In this document: positions 17,837-25,320 of the stretch, piece after piece
Position numbering within the stretch: the stretch's first letter is position 1
How the letters are laid out: every line of letters starts with the position of its first letter
Assembly (NCBI RefSeq): GCF_900141845.1
Contig: NZ_FQZB01000006.1
Span: 248,001 to 312,000, forward strand
Reading direction: 5' to 3'
Length of the DNA: 64,000 nt
Source: Clostridium cavendishii DSM 21758
Lineage (GTDB): Bacteria; Bacillota; Clostridia; Clostridiales; Clostridiaceae
Program-made: the position numbers and the translations under genes
Notes under the pieces: model-generated
Seen by the model: the letters and a program-made list of their open reading frames with translations, nothing else
Databases searched by the model: none
Told to the model about the DNA's origin: nothing

Positions 17837-18664
17837 CTATTTAAAATATTTAAGTGTGTACCCGTCTTTTAGCATCTTTAAAAGTATTTCATTACTTTTA
17901 CCTTCTTTTACTTCTAATTTTAAAGCATCATCTTCTTCATAACACTTTCCAATATCCTTAAGCTCTGATTGAAGGTTAATATTGATACTTTGCTTTTTGT
18001 CAAATATCATCAAATTATATTTACAAGCTTCTAATTTAATATTTTTGTCTTCAACTATTGTTTGATTTTCAATTCTAAGTATTCTAGTAGCTAATTGTTC
18101 TACTAAAAACATTTCATGACATGACATAATAACTGTAACACCTTGTTCTATTAAATCTTTAACAATACGAATGAAGTTTTTTTGTGAATTGATATCTTGC
18201 CCAGATAAAGGCTCGTCCAGCAATAATACATCAGGTTTTGTAATTAATGCTTGAAGCACATCTACTTTTTGTAATGTTCCCTTAGATAAATGCTTCATAG
18301 GAATATCCTTCATTGTTTCTAAATAAAACTTTGCATAAAGATCTTTAACCTTTGTATCATATTCCTCTTTACTTACTTTATCTATTTCTCCCATAGATCT
18401 CATATACTCTTCTATTGTTAAATCAAGCTTGGAATAATTTTCAGGTATGTAATTAAATTTTATATATCTATCTGCAATTATTTTTCCACCACTTATAGTT
18501 GTAAGTCCACATAGCATACGAAGAAAAGTGCTTTTCCCCATTCCATTATTACCTAAAATAGCTACACTTTCTCCTTGTTTGAATTCAACATTAACATTAT
18601 TTAAAATTACTTTGCTTCCAAACTTCTTACTTAAGTTTTCCACCCTAATAATAGAATTCGTCAT
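17837..18664 (-). CDS. ABC transporter ATP-binding subunit
   Basis: A 275-residue ATPase. Walker A is GNNGMGKST (about 37-45), the signature is LSKGTLQK (a variant of LSGGQ with Lys at the first Gly position), Walker B is DVLLLDEPLSG, and the H-loop is MSCHEMF. A C-terminal extension of about 65 residues follows the core. It partners the membrane protein encoded next. The unusual SKGT signature is common in CcmA-like exporter ATPases. Confidence 0.9.
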   Translation of the reverse strand: MTNSIIRVENLSKKFGSKVILNNVNVEFKQGESVAILGNNGMGKSTFLRMLCGLTTISGGKIIADRYIKFNYIPENYSKLDLTIEEYMRSMGEIDKVSKEEYDTKVKDLYAKFYLETMKDIPMKHLSKGTLQKVDVLQALITKPDVLLLDEPLSGQDINSQKNFIRIVKDLIEQGVTVIMSCHEMFLVEQLATRILRIENQTIVEDKNIKLEACKYNLMIFDKKQSININLQSELKDIGKCYEEDDALKLEVKEGKSNEILLKMLKDGYTLKYFK

Positions 18665-18855
18665 ACTTTCCCCCTTAATTTACTGCTATAATATTTTAAT
18701 CTTTCTTTTTTATCCTATACTTTCACTATATAATCACTCTTTAATACACCATAATTATACAACATTTACTAAAACCGAACAAAACTATTTAACCGCTTTT
18801 GTATCTATTGTTAAACTAATTTTGAAATTAATATTATGTAGTAAAAATATATTTC

Positions 18856-18884
18856 TTGACTTCCTACCTTTATTACGTTATAGT
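18856..18884 (+). promoter_or_regulatory. tRNA-fMet promoter (copy 2)
   Basis: TTGACT at 18856-18861, a 17-base spacer and TATAGT at 18879-18884. It is identical in hexamers and spacing to the copy 1 promoter. Confidence 0.85.
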
Positions 18885-18912
18885 TAACCCCTAGACAAAA
18901 TTAATATAATAT

Positions 18913-18988
<76 letters not shown>

Positions 18989-18989
18989 T

Positions 18990-19019
18990 AAAACACCTAT
19001 ACATATGTATAGGTGTTTT
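18990..19019 (+). terminator. tRNA-fMet copy 2 terminator
   Basis: A perfect 30-base palindrome (AAAACACCTATACAT and its complement) followed by a T-run, directly after the CCA end. Confidence 0.85.
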
Positions 19020-19084
19020 TATTACTTTTACAGATTACTTTAACGACTTATTATATATTTAATAAGAAATTCTAAACTATAAAA

Positions 19085-19114
19085 GTGCCTTCCTAAAAAA
19101 TCAGTAGGAAGACA
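19085..19114 (-). terminator. Terminator of the propeller lipoprotein gene
   Basis: GTGCCTTCCTA pairs with TAGGAAGACAC with one mismatch across an 8-base loop. On the minus strand a TTTT tract follows. Confidence 0.75.
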
Positions 19115-19136
19115 CTAAAAATATATTAATCTAATC

Positions 19137-20252
19137 TTATTTAGTTGTAGCTTTTATTGCATAAAGACTTCCATCTGTACTTCCAAAATAAATAGTATCA
19201 TCAACAATTATAGGTGTAGTATATATTGGTTTTTTCACTTCAAATTCAAATACTTTCTTTTTATCATTATTTATATCATATCCAAATATATGACCCGATG
19301 AGGAACTATAAACATCTCCATCTGCAAAATATAAAATGTTATCCTTTATAACTGGCTTTGAAAATATACTTACAGTTCCTATAAACTTAGAAACCTTATC
19401 ACCACTATCATATTTAAATGAATAAACTTTATGATTATCAGAGCCTCCAACATAAATTATATCATCTTTAACTATCATATCTGCGGTTAACCAAGAGCCT
19501 TCTTCATCTGAAAAACTCCATTTTTCACTACCGTCCTTTAGACTATATGCAACCATCTTTGCATCTCTTCCTGAAAAATAAACATAATCCTTGTAAATAA
19601 ATGATGCATGAACCATCTTTGAACCCATACTTTTATTCAATATGGTTTTTTGTGTATTTAAATCCATAGCAAAGCAATTTCCTTTAGAATCTCCAAAACA
19701 TAACACATCTCCTTGAAGCGATGGTGTTGTTGTTATTTCTGAACAATTGCTTTCTTTGTATTCCCACACTAGCTTCCCATCTGTCTTATTAATACCATAA
19801 ATAGTTCCTGCCTTACTAGTAAATATAATTAAATCCTTGTAATTAACAGCAGCGGGTGAATGATAATCATAAGTATCTATACGCTCTTTAACATCAAGCT
19901 TACTTGTATAATGCCAAATTTCTTTTCCAGTTGATGCATCTAACAAATAGCAAGTATTAGGTGTTGAAACTATAACATTTTTCTCACTAATAACAATATC
20001 TGAATTTATTATATTGTCAGTTTTAAACTTCCACTTTTCTTCATGTGTTTTTAAATCAACAGAATAGACTGTCTTAGCATTATTCCCAAATATAATATTA
20101 TTATCTAAAATAACTGGTGATGACATAATAGCTGCATCTGTTTTAAAACTCCACAGTATATCTTTACTTGAATCTTTTGAACATCCTTGCAAGAATAAAA
20201 TAGCTACAAATGATAAAACCAAAATAGACATTTTTCCTAATAAATTTTTCAT
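19137..20252 (-). CDS. PQQ-like beta-propeller lipoprotein
   Basis: A 371-residue exported lipoprotein. The signal ends at LFLQGC with Cys24 as the lipidation site. The remainder consists of about seven repeats of the PQQ/BamB-like propeller blade, seen as recurring pieces such as GKEIWHY, GKLVWEY and GSEKWSF, each followed by a strand with YFG or IYG. In Gram-positives such proteins are extracellular scaffolds of unknown partner; BamB-type outer-membrane assembly does not apply. It is a single-gene unit with its own terminator. Confidence 0.85.
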   Translation of the reverse strand: MKNLLGKMSILVLSFVAILFLQGCSKDSSKDILWSFKTDAAIMSSPVILDNNIIFGNNAKTVYSVDLKTHEEKWKFKTDNIINSDIVISEKNVIVSTPNTCYLLDASTGKEIWHYTSKLDVKERIDTYDYHSPAAVNYKDLIIFTSKAGTIYGINKTDGKLVWEYKESNCSEITTTPSLQGDVLCFGDSKGNCFAMDLNTQKTILNKSMGSKMVHASFIYKDYVYFSGRDAKMVAYSLKDGSEKWSFSDEEGSWLTADMIVKDDIIYVGGSDNHKVYSFKYDSGDKVSKFIGTVSIFSKPVIKDNILYFADGDVYSSSSGHIFGYDINNDKKKVFEFEVKKPIYTTPIIVDDTIYFGSTDGSLYAIKATTK

Positions 20253-20440
20253 TATCTTCCTCCAATTTATATATTTTTTCTAGATAATAAAATAATATAA
20301 TAAAAGGAAACTCTATTCAATATTTTATCTATTCTGTAAACATTTTGTAATTTATTCGTTTCTTTTTTGTAACTTATCAAAAACTTAAAATTAAAAATAA
20401 AATATATTTTTTTTTAATTTTAATCCTTTATAAAAAAACT

Positions 20441-20464
20441 CCCCTATTGTTTAAAATAGAGGAA
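20441..20464 (-). terminator. Terminator after the 198-residue gene
   Basis: The stem TCCCCTATT/AATAGAGGA, with one mismatch, has a 6-base loop and is followed on the minus strand by a long T-run (20439-20433). Confidence 0.7.
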
Positions 20465-20487
20465 TTTTTATATTTTTCAAATTTAAA

Positions 20488-21084
20488 CTAAAAACAGCTA
20501 TCAAAAGCTTTTTGTAATTCATTAATTGGATGTGCATGTTTAAAATACTTTGAGTTAATTGACGTAGCCATTATTCCACCAACTTTAGTTTCTACATCAT
20601 ACTCACCTAAAGCTTCATCTAAAAATAAATATGTTATTTGTCCCCAAAGATCTAATTCTTCCTCTTTATATTCCTTAAAAAATAATATTATACCTACTTT
20701 ACTCGGATTATCCTCATAAAAAATAGCATAATAAACATCTTCAGGTTTTACTTTTTTCCCTTGAAAATCTAGCTCACTTAAAGTATCCCTTCTAGGACGA
20801 TATTTTATAAATTCCCAGCTTCTAAGCTTTGGAGCTACATCAACCAAGTTTTCTACCTCATCAAAAGCCGATTTTATTCCTCCAGCACTTATTACTAACT
20901 CTCTCTTACCATTCTCTTTAATACAACTAATTTCAAAAGTTAAATTAGGATCTATCTCTTCCAATTCATAAGACAATTCATCAAATAATTCCTCCTGATG
21001 CTTCTCAAAATTGAATAACCTATCTTCATTCTCATAAAACCAACTCCAAAATCTTTCATATTTATCTTTAAAAAATGAAGTCAT
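20488..21084 (-). CDS. Conserved-looking soluble protein of unknown function
   Basis: A 198-residue cytoplasmic, acidic protein beginning MTSFFKDKYERFWSWFYENE. It has an alternating helix/strand pattern and segments ITYLFLDEALGEYDVETKVGGI and RSWEFIKYRPRR. Proteins of this appearance are often found near SUKH or toxin-immunity genes, but I cannot name a family with confidence. RBS AGAAAGGATGATTAAGTAGAG lies before ATG 21084. It is monocistronic. Confidence 0.7.
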   Translation of the reverse strand: MTSFFKDKYERFWSWFYENEDRLFNFEKHQEELFDELSYELEEIDPNLTFEISCIKENGKRELVISAGGIKSAFDEVENLVDVAPKLRSWEFIKYRPRRDTLSELDFQGKKVKPEDVYYAIFYEDNPSKVGIILFFKEYKEEELDLWGQITYLFLDEALGEYDVETKVGGIMATSINSKYFKHAHPINELQKAFDSCF

Positions 21085-21471
21085 CTCTACTTAATCATCC
21101 TTTCTAATTTAAAAATTGTATTTTATGCTAATGTAAGCTTAATACAATAATTTTTTTCTAAATTATAAAATTTAATATAACATCATTTATTGTTATACAA
21201 TTATAAAATAATATCCCTTTTTTAATAAATTAATACCTATTATCTATATTACCTCAATTAGTAAATGATGTTAGTACCAAAAATTAAAATATCTTTCTAC
21301 AAAATTCTTAAGATGTCATTTTTAAGATTTAGAATTTATCATTACATATAATATTTTATTTTTTTATAAAGTAATTAATAACTTTATATTATATTAAACA
21401 CTTTACACTATTTTACTTTTAAAGTAAATTTTATAATGAATAAAGATAAATTTTTAAAAGGGGTCAATATA
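21085..21471. other. AT-rich intergenic region
   Basis: 387 bases between divergent genes, extremely AT-rich and with stop codons in all frames. It must contain both promoters, but none stands out. No RNA structure or repeat was recognised. Confidence 0.5.
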
Positions 21472-21915
21472 TTGAAAAAAACTGGTTTTAAATATTTTTT
21501 ATGTATTTTATCAATTATTTCTATGGTAGCTAGTGGAATAGTTACGTTGTTGCTACCAGTTTTAAGTGGAATGTATAGTAAAATATTTAACACTCAAATA
21601 ACTATGGATATAATCATTTTTATTTGGATTACTATAGTTCCTCTATATGCTATTTTAATTAGTTTTTACAGAATAAGCATACTACTATTAACAATGAAAG
21701 GTTTTGAAAATAGCACTATTAAACAAATTCAAATTGTAAAAATTGCTTCTGCTATCGAATTTATCCTATATATTTATGCTTGTATTAGATATAAGAATAT
21801 ATTACCGTTTATTATTCTTTGCGGAACTATTATTATATATCTTCTCTCTGCATTAATTAAAGAAATACTAGTCGATGGACAAAAGTATTATGAAGATAGT
21901 AATTTAGCTATTTAG
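21472..21915 (+). CDS. DUF2975-like small integral membrane protein
   Basis: A protein of about 147 residues with four hydrophobic helices. The start is placed at TTG 21472, with AAAAGGGG 8 bases upstream; the ATG at 21436 lacks an RBS and would add a hydrophilic leader. The layout of four TM helices, an alternation of long aliphatic stretches and a short charged tail resembles DUF2975 proteins, which are usually followed by a small XRE regulator gene. Here only a 17-codon frame follows, so the family call is tentative. Confidence 0.6.
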   Translation: MKKTGFKYFLCILSIISMVASGIVTLLLPVLSGMYSKIFNTQITMDIIIFIWITIVPLYAILISFYRISILLLTMKGFENSTIKQIQIVKIASAIEFILYIYACIRYKNILPFIILCGTIIIYLLSALIKEILVDGQKYYEDSNLAI

Positions 21916-21923
21916 GAGAGATT

Positions 21924-21977
21924 ATGATTATTGTAAATTTAGATGTTATGATGGCCAAAAGAAAAATAAAGATGTGA
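21924..21977 (+). CDS. Possible 17-residue peptide, perhaps a truncated regulator gene
   Basis: ATG 21924 has a good RBS (TTAGGAGAG) nine bases after the upstream stop, then reads MIIVNLDVMMAKRKIKM and ends at TGA. MIIVNLDVMMAKRKI is strikingly like the N-terminus of small XRE regulators (YozG/YobD type: MIIVNLDVMLAKRKM...), which normally follow DUF2975 genes. This suggests the regulator gene was truncated by a nonsense or indel event. Confidence 0.55.
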   Translation: MIIVNLDVMMAKRKIKM

Positions 21978-22016
21978 TAAATTATACTTAGAACTGAAAA
22001 CAAGAGTAATATTATA

Positions 22017-22304
22017 ATGGTAATTATTCCAATTTTGTATGTTATTCATATTGCTATATTTATAGTTCTTGGTTCAATGGGCAACCCTAATACTGGTAAA
22101 TGGTTGGATTATTCAAATTTTGGAACTCAATCTGCTATTTCTATAGTATGCCTTATCTTAAATATATGGTTACTTCTTCCTTCCTCTAATTGTGAATCAG
22201 ATTTCAAAATAGTATTGCTTATAATAAATATCATAGAGATAGTAGGTGTAATTACTATATTTTTATTACCAATGTGGGGAGAACCTCCTACAATTCAATT
22301 TTAA
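22017..22304 (+). CDS. Small membrane protein
   Basis: A 95-residue protein with three hydrophobic segments. ATG 22017 has only a weak RBS (AAGAG). It lies downstream of the truncated peptide gene and just before a large stem-loop. Its position where the C-terminal part of a regulator gene would be expected, together with the poor RBS, leaves open that it is an independent small membrane gene. I do not recognise a family. Confidence 0.5.
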   Translation: MVIIPILYVIHIAIFIVLGSMGNPNTGKWLDYSNFGTQSAISIVCLILNIWLLLPSSNCESDFKIVLLIINIIEIVGVITIFLLPMWGEPPTIQF

Positions 22305-22324
22305 ATACTTATTATTAATATCCT

Positions 22325-22400
22325 AAAAGGGCTTATTTTGTAAGGATACCTCTTATCAATAATAATAGGTAAGATTCTCCTTTACAAAATAAGTCCTTTT
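22325..22400. terminator. Large stem-loop terminator
   Basis: AAAAGGGCTTATTTTGTAAGGA pairs with the complementary stretch at 22378-22400 to give a stem of about 22 bp with one G-T and one bulge. The apical region is about 30 bases and contains ACCTCTTATC and AATAATAGGT. A and T runs on the two sides suit both the + genes and the S41 gene on the minus strand. Confidence 0.75.
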
Positions 22401-22508
22401 GTTATTATAAATTTTCTAGTAAAAATAAATTATATAATATTTTTTAACTCTTTTTTATTAATAAAAAAATATTCTATAACTTTAAAATATTATATTTAAT
22501 TTAAGTTC

Positions 22509-24248
22509 CTATTTTGACTCGTTTATAACTTGAATAGCCTTTTCTAAAACTTCATCTCTGCCTTCTTTTATACCCTTTATTGTAGGATTAACTCCAATAT
22601 CAGGCTTTACTCCAACCCTTTGAGTCTGTGTTCCATCAGCTTTACAAGCCCCCATAAGTGACATTGAAATAGAAACGCCAGGAAGTGGTATATATACAAA
22701 TTGTCCAGTTACTCCACCTGAGTTACTGCCTATTATTACTGAATTTGGTGCAGTTCTTAATGTCATAGCTGTGAATTCTCCTTTACTTTCACAACCTTTA
22801 TTCACTAAGATTGTAACCTTGCCTTTATAATAATTAGGATTTTCTTTTCCATTCATAGGAGGAGTCTTATACTCAATAAATTCTCCTGGATTCTTAAAAT
22901 TAGGAGAAATCATATTACAAGGAAAATCAAATTTCGGTAAAAGATATTCATAAAGCATAAACACAGGAAATGCTGGATAATATCTTAAGTCTATTATTAA
23001 CCCTTTTGTATTTTTAACATCTTGCATCATTTTATCAACTTCATTCTCTTCTAATGAAAATGGACAAATATAAGCTATACTGTCATTGTTCAATTTGTAA
23101 AATTTATCTTTAGGAGCCTTTACAGCCCTAAAGTCTTCAGTGCAATTAAGCTTATCTTTTAAAGTTTCATTCCCTCTTTTAAATTCTATCTGCACTTTAT
23201 TTTTAGGTGATCTTAATATATATTCTGATACTACAGAAAAATTATCTTTTGTTCTTGAATAAGATAAATATTTTTCTTTTTCTTTTATTAATGCACTTAT
23301 ATCCTTATTATCTATTTTTGTTATTATATCCCCTTGTTTTACTACTGGGTTACTATCTATACATTTTACCACTTCTGTTACAACTACTTTATTTTCAATA
23401 AAATCAAGCTTTAATGGAAGCATATATTTACCAAAATAATTATATAAAAAATTATTATCGTCATTAAACATTACATGTGTATCATTAATATTGTGCATTA
23501 GTTCTAGAACATTTAATTTATAACTTTCTTCATTATTACATTTTATAAATTTAGGTATATATTCCTTAAGAACATCATCCCAATTTCTATCCATTATATC
23601 TCTATAAGCAAAAAAATACTCTACTATATTCCAACATCTAAATAAAGACATTAACTTATATCCATCATCTGTATATTTCATATTAGGATAATTTTTTTCG
23701 CCTTGAAACAGACCTTTTTCTATATTGCCATCAATATATTTGTGTGTTTTATAATTTCTTTCGCTTTTAGATACCTTAACTAACAAATCACTTAATTTAT
23801 CACCTAATAATTCTTTATTTTCTATCCATTTTATATCTGGTTTTAATACAATTTTTCCATCTAATGGAGTTTGTCCTTCTGATATTTTTACATCACCTAA
23901 TTTATTTATCCATTCATAAATAATATCATTAAATTCTTTATCATTCTTTGAAGTTAAAGCTTTTGGCATTATTCTAAATAATTCATCATCCCAATCCACA
24001 TCCCCTGTTGCTATTTTCGGATGATAATACTTTACAAATCCCCATACCTTGCAAAGCTTGTACAAATCATTTTCTTGCTGCTTGGTAACCTTTTCAATTT
24101 TGATATTAGATCCATTGTCATAATTTTTATCATCCGCAAAAACATTAATAGTTGGTATACATGTAAATAACAATACCATTGTCATAATGAATGCTATAAT
24201 CTTTTGTTTATTATGAGATTTAGAGTTTTTAATTAATTTCCTATTCAT
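22509..24248 (-). CDS. S41 family peptidase, paralogue 1
   Basis: This 579-residue protein has an N-terminal signal anchor (about 15-38) and an extracellular part starting LYKLCKVWGFVKYYHPKIA, the hallmark of a tricorn-core-like S41 subgroup. A PDZ-like segment (QGDIITKIDNKDI, about 300-320) precedes the C-terminal catalytic core (about 390-579): LIIDLRYYP and TILVNKGCESKGEFTAMTLR. The Ser in the ESKGEF segment (about residue 486) is the likely nucleophile, followed by a GSNSGG loop. The closest relatives are the two paralogues in this window. It is monocistronic. The substrate is unknown; it is probably an extracytoplasmic processing protease. Confidence 0.85.
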   Translation of the reverse strand: MNRKLIKNSKSHNKQKIIAFIMTMVLLFTCIPTINVFADDKNYDNGSNIKIEKVTKQQENDLYKLCKVWGFVKYYHPKIATGDVDWDDELFRIMPKALTSKNDKEFNDIIYEWINKLGDVKISEGQTPLDGKIVLKPDIKWIENKELLGDKLSDLLVKVSKSERNYKTHKYIDGNIEKGLFQGEKNYPNMKYTDDGYKLMSLFRCWNIVEYFFAYRDIMDRNWDDVLKEYIPKFIKCNNEESYKLNVLELMHNINDTHVMFNDDNNFLYNYFGKYMLPLKLDFIENKVVVTEVVKCIDSNPVVKQGDIITKIDNKDISALIKEKEKYLSYSRTKDNFSVVSEYILRSPKNKVQIEFKRGNETLKDKLNCTEDFRAVKAPKDKFYKLNNDSIAYICPFSLEENEVDKMMQDVKNTKGLIIDLRYYPAFPVFMLYEYLLPKFDFPCNMISPNFKNPGEFIEYKTPPMNGKENPNYYKGKVTILVNKGCESKGEFTAMTLRTAPNSVIIGSNSGGVTGQFVYIPLPGVSISMSLMGACKADGTQTQRVGVKPDIGVNPTIKGIKEGRDEVLEKAIQVINESK

Positions 24249-24466
24249 TAGAATTCCCCCTTAATCTATAAATATTTGGATTATATCTTAATCACTATTT
24301 TACCATATAAGTATTTTTATTCTATAGTTTTTTATCTAAATGTCAGAATGTTCTCTTAAAAACCTCTTTTTTTATAATTAAATATCAAACTCTCTCTAGA
24401 ATTATCATAAAATATATTGTATAATTTAACTTGAGAGAAGTATATATTTACATATTTGGGGGTTAT

Positions 24467-25006
24467 ATGAAATCTTTTAGAATAATAGACCTACTTTTGA
24501 AATCATTATTTCTTCTATTATTTTTAATAATCTTGGTACCATTTCTTCCATATAAGTTTCAGCAAATACATAATACTAATCCAGATCAAACTAAGCTAAA
24601 ATTACAACATAATCAAGCTATTGGTGGTCTAAGTGTTATTGAAGGTAATGATAAAATACAAGCTTATGTAAAAACTCAAAATCTTTCACCTACTAATAAT
24701 AGGATTTACTTAACTGGCAACACGCCTTATAATGATTTATCTTTTTCTAAAAATGGTGTTCCTCTTGATACTACATTTATTGTTTATGGTAATTTTACGG
24801 ATAATGCTCCAAATCATGAGACTGTCATTTTTGACGTAAAAGAATGGTTTCCAAATAGCGGCTACATATCTATAAAATATAGTAAATGGTGGAAAAATGT
24901 TAATATGGATTTTAACATTTTCATTAGCACAATAATATTAGTATTTCTTATATTAGTAGCATTTATTTCAAAACTAGTTATAAAAACTAAGCTAAAAAAG
25001 CACTAA
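24467..25006 (+). CDS. Membrane-anchored extracellular domain protein, unknown function
   Basis: About 179 residues, with a TM helix at about 9-31, a beta-rich extracellular middle and a second TM helix at about 148-170 before a Lys-rich tail. ATG 24467 has TTGGGGG 6 bases upstream; the earlier in-frame TTG at 24431 has no such RBS. It is transcribed toward the retron-like locus and separated from it by a bidirectional terminator that begins within its stop codon region. No family is recognised. Confidence 0.65.
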   Translation: MKSFRIIDLLLKSLFLLLFLIILVPFLPYKFQQIHNTNPDQTKLKLQHNQAIGGLSVIEGNDKIQAYVKTQNLSPTNNRIYLTGNTPYNDLSFSKNGVPLDTTFIVYGNFTDNAPNHETVIFDVKEWFPNSGYISIKYSKWWKNVNMDFNIFISTIILVFLILVAFISKLVIKTKLKKH

Positions 25007-25026
25007 TCTTCAGAAAAGATTAGTGC
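25000..25026. terminator. Bidirectional terminator between the + gene and the RT operon
   Basis: GCACTAATCTT pairs perfectly with AAGATTAGTGC across a 5-base loop, with A6 before and T6 after. On the minus strand it would end a transcript running from the RT gene through the structured element at 25040-25237. Confidence 0.88.
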
Positions 25027-25039
25027 TTTTTTGAATAAA

Positions 25040-25237
25040 TAATAAACTTCCTGCTAACAATCTTATATCTGGTTATGACACTTCAGCGTAGCACCACTAC
25101 TGTCGACAAACCGTAGGATAGATTTTAAAGTCGCACAGTAGTGGTAGCGTAGCGAATTGCGCGTAACCTGGTGATGTATGGCATATAAATCTCGACCTCG
25201 ACGAAACATCGAAGCATAAAGGCCAGGAAGTTTACTA
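25040..25237 (-). ncRNA. Candidate retron msr-msd RNA, located 3' of the RT gene
   Basis: A clearly GC-richer island of about 200 bases lies between the RT stop and the shared terminator. It is closed by a 14-bp inverted repeat: 25040-25053 with 25224-25237, TAATAAACTTCCTG with its complement and one G-U. This is the position a1/a2 repeats take in retrons. Inside are a 5-bp helix (25071-25075 with 25164-25168), a long hairpin of 15 bp with one bulge (25093-25107 with 25130-25145, 22-base loop) and a short hairpin (25196-25201 with 25209-25214). There is no ORF. The minus strand is chosen because it continues the RT transcript. Classical retrons place this RNA upstream of the RT, and no UAGC branch site follows the 5' repeat (a TTAGC precedes the 3' repeat), so its role is inferred. 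Confidence 0.65.
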
Positions 25238-25320
25238 CTAATATTCTATTATATATATATTATATATAATCCAATACTCTATTTCAATAATTTCCAATAC
25301 AAAAATTTATACAAATTTCT

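Noticed and set aside
25040..25237. Reading the structured element as a + strand RNA
   Set aside because: The + gene ends in a strong terminator at 25000-25026, and no promoter is evident in the few bases before 25040. The minus strand continues the RT transcript. The + reading is not fully excluded, because the fold is near-symmetric.
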